Shown here one piece after another: positions 32,894 through 43,780 of a DNA stretch of 64,000 bases (the first letter of the stretch is position 1; every line of letters starts with the position of its first letter). The notes under the pieces are model-generated. The model had not been told where the DNA came from and did not search any database. It saw nothing but the letters and a program-made list of their open reading frames with translations. This stretch comes from Bufo bufo (taxonomy: Eukaryota > Chordata > Amphibia > Anura > Bufonidae). A program made the position numbers and the translations under genes. The DNA lies in assembly GCF_905171765.1 (NCBI RefSeq), contig NC_053390.1, positions 505,396,301 through 505,460,300 of the forward strand, read 5' to 3'.

Positions 32894-33249
32894 ATGGGTT
32901 TTGCCATCTCAGACAATGGGGGCATATTGCTAGGATATGCCCCCATTGTCTGATAGGTGCGCAGCCGCCCTCCATTCATTTCTATGGGGCCGCCGAAAAT
33001 AGCAGAGTGCTGGCTTGGCTATTTCCGTCTGCCCCATAGAAATGAATGGGAGCAGTGGCCGCGCGTGTGCGGTGCGCTCCCATTCACTTCTATGAGAGCA
33101 GCGGGGAGCAGCGCTTGGTGGTGGAAGGACCCCGGGAAATCCAGGGTCCTCCAGCCACAGCTCTCCCCGCTCCATTCTCGTTGGGACCCGCACCTATTAG
33201 ACAATGGGGGCATACCCTAGCCCCCATTGTATGTGATGGAAATACCCCT
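32894..33249. mobile_element. TTAA-flanked foldback MITE
   Basis: Flanked by TTAA (32890-32893 and 33250-33253). The arms carry CAATGGGGGCATAT and its complement at both ends, with nested palindromes (CATTCATTTCTATGGGGC against CCCATAGAAATGAATGGG). Non-coding. Confidence 0.7.
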
Positions 33250-33253
33250 TTAA

Positions 33254-34829
33254 ATCAGTTTCTTACTCTGTGAACATACCAGAGCACAGAGCAGGAATCT
33301 TTACATTCTCCTCTGTCGGCTATCTATCTGTTACTGCAGTAGATGTGGAACCACTGTGTCAACAAATCAATTTGACTGGGCTTAACTACAGATGAGTGAA
33401 TCGATTCTAAACAAATCAGATTTGTTACAAATTTCACCAAAATTTGTCACCTAACGAATCCGAAGTTTTGACGATTTCTTTTGGACAAATCATTTAAAAA
33501 TGGCACCTAGAAACATTTTACTCAGAATATTGGTGGAGGAAACCATGAGGGAGGAAGAAGATGGAGGATCACATGATACTGGAAGGAAGTGGGGGTGGGC
33601 TTGCCCTGACTTGTTCAAAGGCTGAACGACAACCTGATCATCCTATGAAGGGGCAGTATTCAGCCAGGTCTTTCTGCAGAGAAAGAAGAACCGCCATTCT
33701 GTGTTCAATTTGTGACCTGAAAGGATGTTTTGTGGCAGCGTCTGACAAAAATTTTTATTACAGACACAAGCTACTAATCTATTGTTATAGGCATACTATG
33801 AAGAGAGTATAGAGAGAGAATAGGGAGATATAAATAAGTATATTTTAGGGACTTCGATTTGAGAAAGTATATAGAGAGAGTAAAGGAGTGAGGGACTGGT
33901 CAATCAGAGTCGTGTGTTTAACACGGCTTGCTGGCAGCTAGTTCTGCATTACAAAATCCTGGAAGAAAATAATATTTTTCAGTATGAACAGGCAGTTATC
34001 TTTTTTTCTGCTGCAAACACGAAACAGTTGCACATTTTTTTCTTCTAAAAATCTGTTTAAATTTACTGTTTGTAATTGTGCATTTCAGTGCAGTGCACAT
34101 TATACCTGCATTAATAAACACATTGAATATTACTGGAAAATAACGGGTAGTTACATCAAATCCATTTTACTACAGTAACACAAATGATCATATCTGTGTT
34201 AGTGAATGCATTACTGCAACAGACCGTGTAGTTCAAAGACACTACAAAAAATGGCATTGTTATAACTCTGTTAGTGAACACATTACTGCATCATACTGTG
34301 TAGTTAAAAGAGATTTGCCTGCAAAAATTGCATTATTACTATTGCTAATTGACACTAGCAGTGTGCAGTATGTTTGTAGAAGGGGAGTGACATTTGATTG
34401 CACCTATGCCTTTAAATTACAGATAAATCTAAATTTTGATAGTACCATTTAATAATCTGTGTACCAAGCCTGTGACTATATTTTATACGCCTCCTAATAG
34501 GTCTTCCCAGGCTTCCAATAAGCACTACATTATTATGGAGGACACAGAGGATGAGATTGTGGACTAGATGGCTCACCCTTCCTCTCAGTCACAGCAGGAT
34601 AACGTGGATGTCATCTCAGAGTCTGAAACCATGTCTTGGAGCCAGGGGTCACAGCATTCCTCCTGCTCCTCCTCCTTGCAACCCTAGAAAAGCCTTTCAC
34701 TTGTATCATCTCTGTCTTCACTGCCCCCTCCTAGGGGGGTGCCCTCTTTTTTCCTAAGAAGAGGCAAAAATGTGCTGTGGAAGATAATCTAGAGAGTCTT
34801 CATGTAGTGCATGTGCTATTATTGTCCGC
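33254..34829. other. Kelch intron, no supported gene
   Basis: Holds AT-rich DNA with several short direct repeats (TGCATTA... near 34200 and 34285). Around 34533-34700 a short frame begins MEDTEDEIVD and is Ser/Gln-rich, then stops. It could be a scrap of a transposase N-terminus, but I cannot support that. Confidence 0.4.
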
Positions 34830-35160
34830 AAATCACGGTCCGAGGCCTGATTCAAGTCAATGGGTCCGCAAAAAATACGGAATGCACATGGAACACATCC
34901 GTATGTCATCCGTATTTTGTGGATCCATACTGTAGAAATGCTATGCCTAGCCCATATTGCTCATGTGTTTGGTGATTAATAAGTTACTGTTTCCGATCCG
35001 CAAAAAATGTATCACATACGGAAACCATACGGATATGTTTTGTAGAATAATGGAACGGAAGAGGACTTAAATGAGAGAAAAAAAAACTCAGATACGGAAC
35101 AACGGATCCGTTAAAAAAAACAGACCGCAAAACAATAACGGTCGTGTGCATGAGCCCCAA
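34830..35160. mobile_element. MITE-like fragment (GTGTGCATGAGCCC end)
   Basis: Rich in CCGCAAAA and ATACGGA motifs in both orientations. Its right tip, GTCGTGTGCATGAGCCCC, is nearly the same as the tip at 52660-52677. It is probably a non-autonomous DNA element whose left boundary is unclear. Confidence 0.5.
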
Positions 35161-35464
35161 TAATAAAAAAAACAATGAAACCATGTAATTATGTAGTGTT
35201 ATATGTAGTAGTCCCCACACCATTTGCCATTTTTTCAACTAACTTCATGAGTTAGTCACCCCTTTGAACAGACTTGAAAAAGTTCCCATATATTCTGTCC
35301 CACTCTTCATTCCAAAACATGACTGATGGGATAGAGACAACCTGTTACCTCTCCTGACGTGTCTGTTTTAGTATCTATTTGTGTCCCCTTGCAATACAAA
35401 TTCTCGAGCATCTATTTGTATCACTATGATGTGCCATTTCTCTATTATTTTGTCTATAATTTAT

Positions 35465-35645
35465 GAATGAATTGCCAGCAGTTTGCAATGAAGGTCCAGG
35501 TGGATGTTACCAGTTTGGGGTGTGTTCATGTACAGTCTGACACTATCCAATTAGTGCTGCCATTGGTAGACTGTGCAGGGACATGCCTCAACTGGTAACA
35601 CCCATCTGGACCTTCACTGCAAACTGCTGACAATTCATTCCTAAA
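35465..35645. repeat. Foldback repeat, about 180 bp
   Basis: Inverted arms GAATTGCCAGCAGTTTGCA and TGCAAACTGCTGACAATTC continue through GGTCCAGGTGGATG / CATCTGGACC and TTACCAGTT / AACTGGTAA. It is a short non-autonomous DNA element by structure. Confidence 0.65.
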
Positions 35646-36056
35646 CTTCTAGTAGGAATACTATAGTCATAAGATTATGCTGTAGAATTATTACAAGGGA
35701 ATGCAAGTAGTTACTAAAACAGATATGTCAGGACAAGTGTCAGGTCCTCTTACCTATAACTTCTTAATGTATGGCAAAAATATACTTATTTCATTTGGGG
35801 TTATCCCATGAACAATTTCTCTTGAAAACCATTCACATCTACCTCAGTATCAGATATAAATGTTTCAAACATTGTTACTTTACATTTATTGGATTTTCCT
35901 CATTCTTCTCCTTTAGCACCATGGCTTTTCCTCCCCATGCTGTAGCTAAAGTAGTGCACTCTTCACTTCCCCTGCACTACCCACAGGTTTGTTTGGGAAA
36001 TAATACTTTATATATCACTGGTAATAAGCATTGAATTATACTTATATTTTTTGAAG

Positions 36057-36375
36057 GTATGACCTGTGTGCGACTGTACTTAATGGAATCCTATATACCA
36101 TTGGTGGGAAGGCACTACGCTTCGACTTCCGCACTAAAGTATGGTCAGTAATTGAAGAAGAATGCCTCAACCGCAAGTTCTTTATGGGATGCTGTTCTGC
36201 AAATGGCCGGATTTATTTACTGGGACAAAGAAGAGCTAGTATAACTCATGATATTCCCAACATTGTCTTGTTTGATCCATATGTGGATATTTGTCAAGTA
36301 ACAGATTTAAAGCTACCTTGTCCTTTGCCCATAAGAGGCTGTGTAAGCATGAGACGCAGTGATGTTTGGCCTTAA
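36057..36375 (+). CDS. Kelch-like gene, terminal coding exon
   Basis: The acceptor AG is at 36055-36056 after a T-rich tract. The first base completes the AG|G arginine left by the exon at 12774, giving a continuous blade MPRYDLCATVLNGILYTIGGKALRFD. The exon encodes about 106 residues: the rest of that blade with VWSVIEEE, then FFMGCCSANGRIYLLGQRR and IVLFDPYVDICQVTDLKLPCPLPIRGCVSMRR, and stops at TAA 36373-36375. The closing LPCPLPIRGCV resembles the C-terminal strand of several KLHL proteins (the KLHL6/24/35 type is one possibility, from memory). The stop codon lies in a TTAA followed by AGGGGGAATCC, which looks like a MITE tip, so the last residues (SDVWP) or the stop itself may be transposon-derived. 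Confidence 0.85.
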
Positions 36376-37298
36376 AGGGGGAATCCAGTTAAAAAAAAAT
36401 TCTGTCATTGATATATGTGAGAAGATCACTCAGTCAGCGTGTGTAAATACGTCTTTAGAAAAACCTAGCATGTATAGGTGGCGGTGGTGAGTTCGACAGA
36501 CACAGCTGTCAGTTGAATGGACACACTCGGAGGATAGCTATTGAAGGTGTCTGGGAACTTTTAGTGACATTGTTATAGGCATCATCACAAACTGGGTTAT
36601 CTACTTGTTTTTATTTTATTACTGTGCAGGTTTTATGAGACAGGAGCACATACTAAGGATGCTTTCACACTTTCATATTTTGGCCAGTATATGGCATCAG
36701 TATATGCGAGCCAAAGCCAAAAATTTAACCTGCAGAGAGAAAACATAATGGAAAGATTTGTACTGCTTCTGTGTTTCGGACTCACTTCTGGTTTTGGCTT
36801 ACAAATACTGACTGTGTGAAAGTGGCCAGTTCAAACAGTTTTTTGGTTCTGATTTTGGAGTGTTTCAGCTTCAAAATCAACTCCAAAAAATCCATCAAAA
36901 CAGCCTACCATTCATTTCAATGGGAAGCAGTACTTGCTTTTTTTCCATGTGGAAAAAGAAGCAGCATGCCCTATCGTGGGGCTTGTTCACAAAATGCTTT
37001 TTTTTTGTGCTGTTTTTTACTCGTTTTCCGTTTGGAATCTATGCCAAAAATGTCTCTGAAAAGCCTTCCATTGAAATGAATGGACTTGCATTTATTTTCC
37101 AAGTTGAAAAAAAGTAGAAAAAAGAAGCAGGATGCTCTATTTTGGTGTGGAATCCACGTTGATTCTCCAATTGAAATTGAAGCTGAAAAACGTGCCAAAA
37201 ACTGCACCAAAACCGCGCTGATTTTTTTCAGTGTGTTTCCAAAATCCATTTTGTGAACGGGCCCTTAGGGTGAAATCTGTGCTGAATCTACCACTGAA
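36376..37298 (+). other. Kelch 3' flank, probable MITE sequence
   Basis: Starts AGGGGGAATCCAG directly after TTAA (36372-36375), like other TTAA MITE tips here, but I find no matching right end. 36655-37270 contains another repeat-like segment (AAGGATGCTTTCACACTTTC ... GTGAACGGGCCCTTAGGG) with TTCATTTCAATGGGAA motifs. No polyadenylation signal is clear. Confidence 0.45.
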
Positions 37299-37770
37299 AG
37301 AGGACCTTTCACCGATTATTACACTATGAACTAACTATACAGACATGTAGAGCGGCGCCCGGGGATCTCACTGCACTTACTATTATCCCCGGGCGCCGCT
37401 CTGTTCTCCCGCTATGCCCTCCGGTATCTCCGTTCACTAAGTTATGGTAGGCGGAGTCTGCCCTTGTTCTTCTGTAGTGCTGGCCAATCGCAGCGCAGAG
37501 CTCACAGTCTGGGAGAAAAGAACCTCCCAGGCTGTGAGCTCTGCGCTGCGATTGGCCAGCGCTAGAGCAGAACAAGGGCAGACTCCGCCTACCATAACTT
37601 AGTGACTGGAATCTCCGCCTACTATAACTTAGTGAGCAGAGATACCGGAGGGCATAGCAGGAGAACGGAGCGGCGCCCGGGGATAATAGTAAGTGCAGTG
37701 AGATCCCCGGGCGCCGCTCTACATGTCTGTATAGTTAGTTCATAGTGTAATAATCGGTGAAAGGTCCTCT
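37299..37770. mobile_element. TTAA-type foldback MITE, nearly full palindrome
   Basis: The tips AGAGGACCTTTCACCG and the complement of CGGTGAAAGGTCCTCT are flanked by TGAA (37295-37298, probably mutated TTAA) and TTAA (37771-37774). The two halves pair for most of 470 bp, including GC-rich GGCGCCCGGGGAT and GAGCTCTGCGCTGCGATTGG blocks. Confidence 0.75.
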
Positions 37771-37774
37771 TTAA

Positions 37775-38199
37775 ATAATGGGAAGCGTAAAAAAGTTCCA
37801 TACATATTTGCGTGTGTTCCCTGTAGTTTTTGGTGCTGATCTGCACCAAAAATCATGCACCAAAAATTCTGTTTTGTATTGAAGTAAACAACCATTGGTA
37901 AAAATAAAATGAGTTGAGAAACTGCATCAAAAACCTTGCAAAATGATACTGATGTCCTATCTAGAGGAAAGGTCATCAGTAAAAAAAAAACTCCCGGAAT
38001 ACCCCTTTAATTGTCATATATAGTCTAATACAACAACATAACAATCTGAAACAGAAAATAAGAACAGATATTGTTTAAACTTGAGACCTTTATTTTCTTC
38101 TCCTATTGAAGCGCTAGAAGTCCTACAAAACGTGTGTTAATCAAACTGACACACAATCAACAATCATAATGATAACTATACTTACTCCCTCACAATATA
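37775..38199. other. No feature seen
   Basis: AT-rich, with an ACCAAAAATC / GATTTTTGG-like short inverted motif near 37830. No gene is supported. Confidence 0.45.
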
Positions 38200-38201
38200 T
38201 A

Positions 38202-39194
38202 GTCCTCAACATTGAAACTGCAACACCAGCACCAAGAAGGAAATGTCGTGGAATTATGGTAATCACAGGATTGATAGACATGTTAATCATATGCAAATGA
38301 TTAAAAAATGGAAACAAAAAAAATCTCGGTTTATTCAGTATCAAATATGAGCACTATACACAGAAATACACACACCTACAAGCCTTGGCATGCTATCAAA
38401 GAGGTTATTAATGGTTGTCTGAGGAATGTTCTGCCACTCTGAATGCACTTGGGCATACAAATCATCAAGATCCGCAGCTGGCAGCTCCCTTTGCCATTGC
38501 TGGCCAATTATGTCCCTAATGTGCTTGATGGAGACAAGTCCAGAGACGCTGCAGGCCATAGTAGCCATTTTAGGTCACGCAGGTTGCTCACAGTAGCACA
38601 AGAAACATGCGGCCTGGCCATGTCCTGTTGAAAAACAGCTCCTGGGACACTTAAAAGGGTTATCCTGGACCCGCTGTGCTGCCCATACTTACCTGATCCC
38701 CGCCGGTGGTTTCTTTCCGATCACTCCACGGCCATCTCAGCATCTTCCTTGCCACCCTAGCCATAGAAAGTGACGTCCAATTTCACTTGCAGTACAGAAT
38801 AGATCACTTTGTGCCATTCTTCTAATCCGATGATCTGTCTGTGCAGGGGTTCGCCTAAATGTCTCTCTTGCTGTCCTTCCAGTTCGGCATTGTTCGCCCA
38901 ATCACTTGGTCACACAACTTTAAACAATGCTGACATCTTGGCCAAGGTGTGTAGTGATCTGCTTGAGTGATAAACCAAGTTCTTTCAGTTCAAGGATTCT
39001 GTCCCTCTCAGTTAGCGATAACTGGCAAAATACAGGAGGCATCACACAAAGATCCCACATGACTGATCTGATTTTTGAGGTACAGATTGGAGAAAATGTG
39101 ATCATCTGCAGATCTTAGCAACACCTGCTACTTCCTCAATTTGCATAACCTTACGACTTGTCTTTCTTGGTATTGCAATTTCAATGTTGAGGAG
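38202..39194 (-). mobile_element. Tc1/mariner relic
   Basis: The termini are (G/C)TCCTCAACATTGAAA and the complement at the other end, flanked by TA (38200-38201, 39195-39196). On the minus strand, LTERDRILELKELGLSLKQITTHLGQDVS (about 38930-39030) is a Tc1-type helix-turn-helix, and WQNIPQTTINNLFDSMPRLVGVCI (about 38380-38450) is the C-terminus. The catalytic centre is deleted or replaced: 38641-38815 resembles neither. No functional protein is possible. Confidence 0.7.
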
Positions 39195-39196
39195 TA

Positions 39197-39783
39197 TATA
39201 ACATATTTGTGTTAATATTTTTTCTCTATGACAATAAAAATAATCAAGTTCCAGTTCCTGGGTTTACAAAAACATCTAAAATATATATATTTTAAGGCCT
39301 CTTTAATAAGAATGTCACATTCTAATAAATCAAGGAAATCTGTGGGGTTTTGATATTTGCAGTGCTAAAAAACGAAACCGGTCTAATTGTTTGAGCCCAG
39401 TGTATTCGTGAGCACAGCGCTCACCCTGCCTCCTCCTGCCCCTCAGGATAACCATTGACAGGCTGCTATGTATGCACGTATACACAACAGCCTGTCAATT
39501 ACCGCCCGGTAGATGGGTGAGGCAGGACAAGTGCTCTGCTCATGAATACAGCCACACTCAAACTATAGACTGTTGTATGCTTTCAGCACTGCTAGTAGCA
39601 AAAACAACGAAATGCTTGACTGTTGCTCCATTTAAATGGAAAATGTGGGATCCTTGTTCTTGTGATTGGTGGGAGTCCCTGCTGTTAGCCGCCCACTGAT
39701 CAGACAAGTATTACTTATCTTAAATGGGTGATAAATTGTGAATGGGTGATATATTGTCATTCTGAGAAACCTCTTGAAATCAG
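39197..39783. other. No feature seen
   Basis: No gene is supported. A short inverted pair (ACAGGCTGCTATGTATGCACG / CACAACAGCCTGTCAAT, 39455-39500) may be part of a minor repeat. Confidence 0.45.
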
Positions 39784-40080
39784 TTAAAGGGGTTGTCTCA
39801 TATTTATAATGTAGAGAAAGTTAATACAAGCCACTTACTAATGTATTGCGATTGTCCATATTGTCTCCTTTGCTGGCTTGATTCATTTTTCCATCGCATT
39901 ATAAACTGCTTGTTTCAAGGGGTTATGGCTACCGATGCAGCGCAGATATGAGGTTCCTATGTATGCAATTACGGTCCCAACCACCAGAGAGGCCTGTGCT
40001 TTTTCCTATAGTGTGGAAGTACGGCTACCGATGCTGGATTACAGAGTGGTCGTAACCCTTATATACCAGCAGTGTATATA

Positions 40081-41637
40081 CAGTCGTGGCCAAAAGTTTT
40101 GAGAATTACATAAATATTGGAAATTGGAAAAGTTGCTGCTTAAGTTTTTATAATAACAATTTGCATATACTCCAGAATGTTATGAAGAGTGATCAGATGA
40201 ATTGCATAGTCCTTCTTTGCCATGAAAATTAACTTAATCCCAAAAAAACCTTTCCACTGCATTTCATTGCCGTCATTAAAGGACCTGCTGAGATCATTTC
40301 AGTAATCGTCTTGTTAACTCAGGTGAGAATGTTGACGAGCACAAGGCTGGAGATCATTATGTCAGGCTGATTGGGTTAAAATGGCAGACTTGACATGTTA
40401 AAAGGAGGGTGATGCTTGAAATCATTGTTCTTCCATTGTTAACCATGGTGACCTGCAAAGAAACGCGTGCAGCCATCATTGTGTTGCATAAAAATGGCTT
40501 CACAGGCAAGGATATTGTGGCTACTAAGATTGCACCTCAATCAACAATTTATAGGATCATCAAGAACTTCAAGGAAAGAGGTTCAATTCTTGTTAAGAAG
40601 GCTTCAGGGCGTCCAAGAAAGTCCAGCAAGCACCAGGATCGTCTCCTAAAGAGGATTCAACTGCGGGATCGGAGTGCCACCAGTGCAGAGCTTGCTCAGG
40701 AATGGCAGCAGGCAGGTGTGAGCGCATCTGCACTCACAGTGAGGCGAAAGCTTTTGGAAGGTGGCCTGGTGTCAAGAAGGGCAGCAAAGAAGCCACTTCT
40801 CTCCAAAAAAAACATCAGGGACAGATTGATCTTCTGCAGAAAGTTTGGTGAATGGACTGCTGAGGACTGGGGCAAAGTCATATTCTCCGATGAAGCCTCT
40901 TTCCGATTGTTTGGGGCATCAGGAAAAAGGCTTGTCTAGAGAAGAAAAGGTGAGCGCTACCATCAGTCCTGTGTCATGCCAACAGTAAAGCATCCTGAGA
41001 CCATTCATGTGGGGGGTTGCTTCTCATCCAAGGGAGTGGGCTCACTCACAATTTTGCCCAAAAACACAGCCATGAATAAAGAATGGTACCAAAACACCCT
41101 CCAACAGCAACTTCTTCCAACAATCCAACAACAGTTTGGTGAAGAACAATGCATTTTCCAGCACGATGGAGCACTGTGCCATAAGGCAAAAGTGATAACT
41201 AAGTGGCTCGGGGACCAAAACGTTGACATTTTGGGTCCATGGCCTGGAAACTCCCCAGATCTTAATCCCATTGGGAACTTGTGGTCAATCCTCAAGAGGC
41301 AGGTGGACAAACAAAAACCCATTAATTCTGACAAACTCCAAGAAGTGATTATGAAAGAATGGGTTGCTATCAGTCAGGAATTGGCCCAGAAGTTGATTGA
41401 GAGCATGTCCAGTCGAATTGCAGAGGTCCTGAAAAAGAAGGGCCAACACTGCAAATACTGACTCTTTGCATAAATGTCATGTAATTGTCGATAAATTCCT
41501 TTGAAACGTATGAAGTGCATGTAATTATATTTCACTACATCACAGAAACAACTGAAACAAAGATCTAAAAGCCGTTTAGCAGCAAACTTTGTGAAAACTA
41601 ATATTTGTGTCATTCTCAAAACTTTTGGCCACGACTG
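40081..41637 (+). mobile_element. Tc1-family transposon, full length
   Basis: Terminal inverted repeats of about 40 bp (CAGTCGTGGCCAAAAGTTTT...) with few mismatches, flanked by TA (40079-40080 and 41638-41639). It carries one transposase frame. It is inserted in the TTAA MITE described above. Confidence 0.9.
40445..41461 (+). pseudogene. Tc1 transposase with one stop and a lost catalytic residue
   Basis: A Tc1/mariner transposase of about 339 codons from ATG 40445 to the stop before 41461. The N-terminus holds paired helix-turn-helix regions (TRAAIIVLHKNGFTGKDIV; SGRPRKSSKHQDRLL; SATSAELAQEW). Catalytic motifs are IFSDEASF (first Asp), FQHDGALCH (second Asp, family usually HDNAPCH) and SPDLNPIGNLW. 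In the last, the third catalytic Glu of the family (PIENLW) is Gly. A TAG at 40937-40939 replaces the Trp usual before RRKGERYH. Both halves share one frame. I infer a recently dead gene with a double lesion. Confidence 0.88.
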
Positions 41638-41770
41638 TACAATGTGATGGTAAAATCAATCCAGCCAGCAAAGGAAGCAACATTGACAATCACAACACAT
41701 TAGTCAGTGCCTTGTAGTAACTTTCTCTACATGATAAATGCCATTTGTTGAAGTGAAACAACCCCTTTAA

Positions 41771-42195
41771 TGTCTCATTAATACATTATAAACAGAAGAT
41801 ATTATTTATGAGTATGAAAAACCTCTGGAGTTGCCCATCACAGCAGAACGCTATAGAGTGCTATATGAAGAAGAAAGTATCTAGACGACAAAGTCACTGA
41901 AGGAGTCATGAGTTTATATAGTTGTAGTATGTGGTGTAAGATATAAGCCTTACGTATAGTTATGATGAAGAGCTTAATTCATTTAAGGTCAGTATCATGT
42001 GACTAAAGCCCCGCAGGTTAAAAGGTCTTAGAACTCAGGCATCACTGTGCTAGTAAACTAGATACTCTGCTCTGTAATGTGTAGGGTGTCTGTAACGTGT
42101 AGGGTATCTGCCAAGCAACTAAGCCAGAAAGCTTGAAGGGTGAATTCCACAGAACCATAAATACATTTTGGATAGCTGCCCACCAATAGTTTCAG
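41771..42195 (-). other. Probable 3' UTR of the ceramide synthase gene
   Basis: Lies directly downstream, on the minus strand, of the ceramide synthase stop codon. No repeat signature is seen. I could not find a clear AATAAA on the minus strand, so the 3' end is undefined. Confidence 0.45.
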
Positions 42196-42375
42196 TTAGC
42201 TAGTCTTCGAGTGTCCATTATTCATTCTGGCCACTCCATTGTCTACGGTCTTTCCAGAAACACTGTTATTGTTAATGTTCCAGTAGACAGTTTTGGTCTC
42301 TATCTCTGATGGTCTACTATTTTCTTGTCCACTGTCCTCACTCTCTTCCACATCACTACGAACATCAGTACCGAC
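42196..42375 (-). CDS. Ceramide synthase, last coding exon
   Basis: The C-terminal cytosolic tail of a ceramide synthase, the ER membrane enzyme that N-acylates sphingoid bases with acyl-CoA. The acceptor (complement of CTGGATTACAAG) precedes 42375. The exon reads 59 residues from VGTDVRSDVEESEDSGQ to NNGHSKTS and stops with TAA at 42196-42198. The acidic, serine-rich RSDVEES segment just after the last membrane span is the C-terminal hallmark of vertebrate CERS proteins (a CK2-type phosphorylation region). D-x-RSDVEES-x-S looks most like CERS4 from memory, with CERS2 and CERS3 as alternatives. It joins in phase 0 to the exon at 42594. Confidence 0.88.
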   Translation of the reverse strand, partial: VGTDVRSDVEESEDSGQENSRPSEIETKTVYWNINNNSVSGKTVDNGVARMNNGHSKTS

Positions 42376-42593
42376 CTGGATTACAAGAGATATAAGGGGA
42401 CAAAGTTAAAACTGACGGCCTAGTGGTGGTCCAGATACATGTGCTAATGACAACTGGTATGATTTTTTTAAAATAAAGGATGACAGGTGCAGTTACTATG
42501 ACAAAAATAGTTTCACAAGTATGGAGTTAAATCATAATCCCTATAATAATTCTACTGACAGAATGTTCATATAGCATGGAATAATACTCTTAC

Positions 42594-42750
42594 CGCGCCA
42601 GTAAATGTGAATCTATATATCATTCGGAGAATCATGTAAGCCCAGAAACAATGAAGTATTTGTAGTGTCATTAGAAGAGCATTGAAAAAATAATATCCAA
42701 AGAAAGGCTGGAATCTTATCATGGAGGAATAATATGTACTATAGATGACC
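42594..42750 (-). CDS. Ceramide synthase, penultimate coding exon
   Basis: A 157-bp exon: acceptor TTTTTAG before 42750, donor GTAAGA after 42594. The first base completes a split codon, then 52 residues follow: VIYSTYYSSMIRFQPFFGYYFFNALLM through LQILHCFWAYMILRMIYRFTFTGA. This is the end of the TLC (TRAM-LAG-CLN8) domain. FFGYYFFN and LQxLHxFWAYxILRM are conserved in the last transmembrane helices of CERS2-4. The Lag1 motif and earlier helices must lie in exons to the right of 42750. I found none in the window, so the next intron holds the PB1b element and everything to 64000, or the earlier exons are too short for me to see. The tail-to-tail Kelch gene ends 5.8 kb away. Confidence 0.9.
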
Positions 42751-42889
42751 CTAAAAAGAAAAAAAAAAAATCAGACATCAGGCAGAATGGTTAAATACAT
42801 GACCAGAAACATCTGCTTTTACCATTAATACTGGAAGAGATTTGAATACCTATCATGCATTATGAATGTGTTGACTGTTACAGACACAG

Positions 42890-43780
42890 GGGGGAATTTA
42901 TCATGAGGGAAATACAGTATATGAAGTCAGTTTTGCTTGAGTCTGCGTTGGCGTACTTTATGCCACATTTATCAAATGTCACATGTTTTATTTGTCTTAT
43001 CCTTAAACCTAACGCCTTTGTCTAGAGAAGCTACTCCAGTTTTCCTACTCCACCCTCCTCCTGGAGTAAGATTGTGACTTTTTTTTAGCGACTTTTTTAA
43101 AAGTCTTAAAGGGAACCTGTCATCAACTTTATGCTGCCCGTACTAATGGCAGCATAAAGTAGAGACAGGTGAGTTGATGTCAGTGGTCAGTCATTTATAA
43201 GGTTAAAGTAAGTGGTTGCCGAGAAGCAACATCACAATCATTGCAGACTGGGCCTGGAAAAGAGTCCCGGCCACCTGAGAAGAGTCCTGGTTATTCATGA
43301 AGTCCTCTCTCCCTGCCCACCTGCTGATGACTGACAGTCTTCTACCTAGTTTTCTCTCTTTCTGTCTAGGAGAGAACTGCCAGTCATCAGCAGATGGTCG
43401 GGGAGAGCAGGAGATTATGGATAACCATGATTCTTCTCCGGTAGATTTGACTCTTTTCCAGGCCTGGGCTGCAATGATTATGATGCTGGTTCTCAGCAAC
43501 CACTGACTTTTAGCTGAAATCAGCATTTCTGCCACTGTTTTATGCTGCCCTCAGTGAGGTCAGCATACAGTTGATGACAGGTTCCCTTTAATGATAAATC
43601 TGGAGTAAACCTCATTAACATAGATAACCATGCCCACTTTCCCACCCATATTTCATAACAGGAGTGAGTGGCGTAAAACTACAAAAAGTCGCAAAATTTT
43701 AAGCGAGTGCAAATAGCCAGAATTCTGGAGTGAAGGCATGATGAATCTGCCTCAAAAACTCTGCCCTGCTCCATTCACGT
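42890..43780. mobile_element. MITE-like element interrupted by a TTAA MITE
   Basis: The outer parts pair loosely: GGGAATTTATCATGAGG at the left and CATGATGAATCTGCC at the right, with GGAGTAAG / CTTACTCC-like and AAAAAGTCGC / GCGACTTTTT blocks inside. It is interrupted at 43110-43587 by another MITE. Exact ends are uncertain. It lies in a ceramide synthase intron. Confidence 0.5.
43110..43587. mobile_element. TTAA-flanked foldback MITE (AGGGAACCTGTC termini)
   Basis: TTAA at 43106-43109 and 43588-43591. The tips AGGGAACCTGTCATCAACT and the complement match closely. The halves pair through GCAGCATAAA and GCTGATGACTG blocks around a centre near 43345. Confidence 0.78.

Larger units (their letters stand above)
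39788..41766. mobile_element. TTAA MITE interrupted by a Tc1 element
   Basis: AGGGGTTGTCTCA at the left (after TTAA 39784-39787) pairs with TGAAACAACCCCT at the right (before TTAA 41767-41770). The arms pair further: ATGTAGAGAAAGTTA, CCTTTGCTGGCTTGATT and complements. Without the Tc1 insertion the MITE is about 420 bp. Confidence 0.75.

Noticed and set aside
34551..34757. Short Ser/Gln-rich frame near MEDTEDEIVD, perhaps a hAT N-terminus
   Set aside because: Too short, with stops in each frame and no zinc finger or catalytic motif in reach.
35917..35986. Possible extra Kelch exon with good AG and GT borders
   Set aside because: It would enter in the right phase but leave in the wrong one, giving an early stop (GTA TGA) in the exon at 36057. 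Direct joining of 12774 to 36057 makes a proper Kelch blade. A poison or alternative exon is not excluded.
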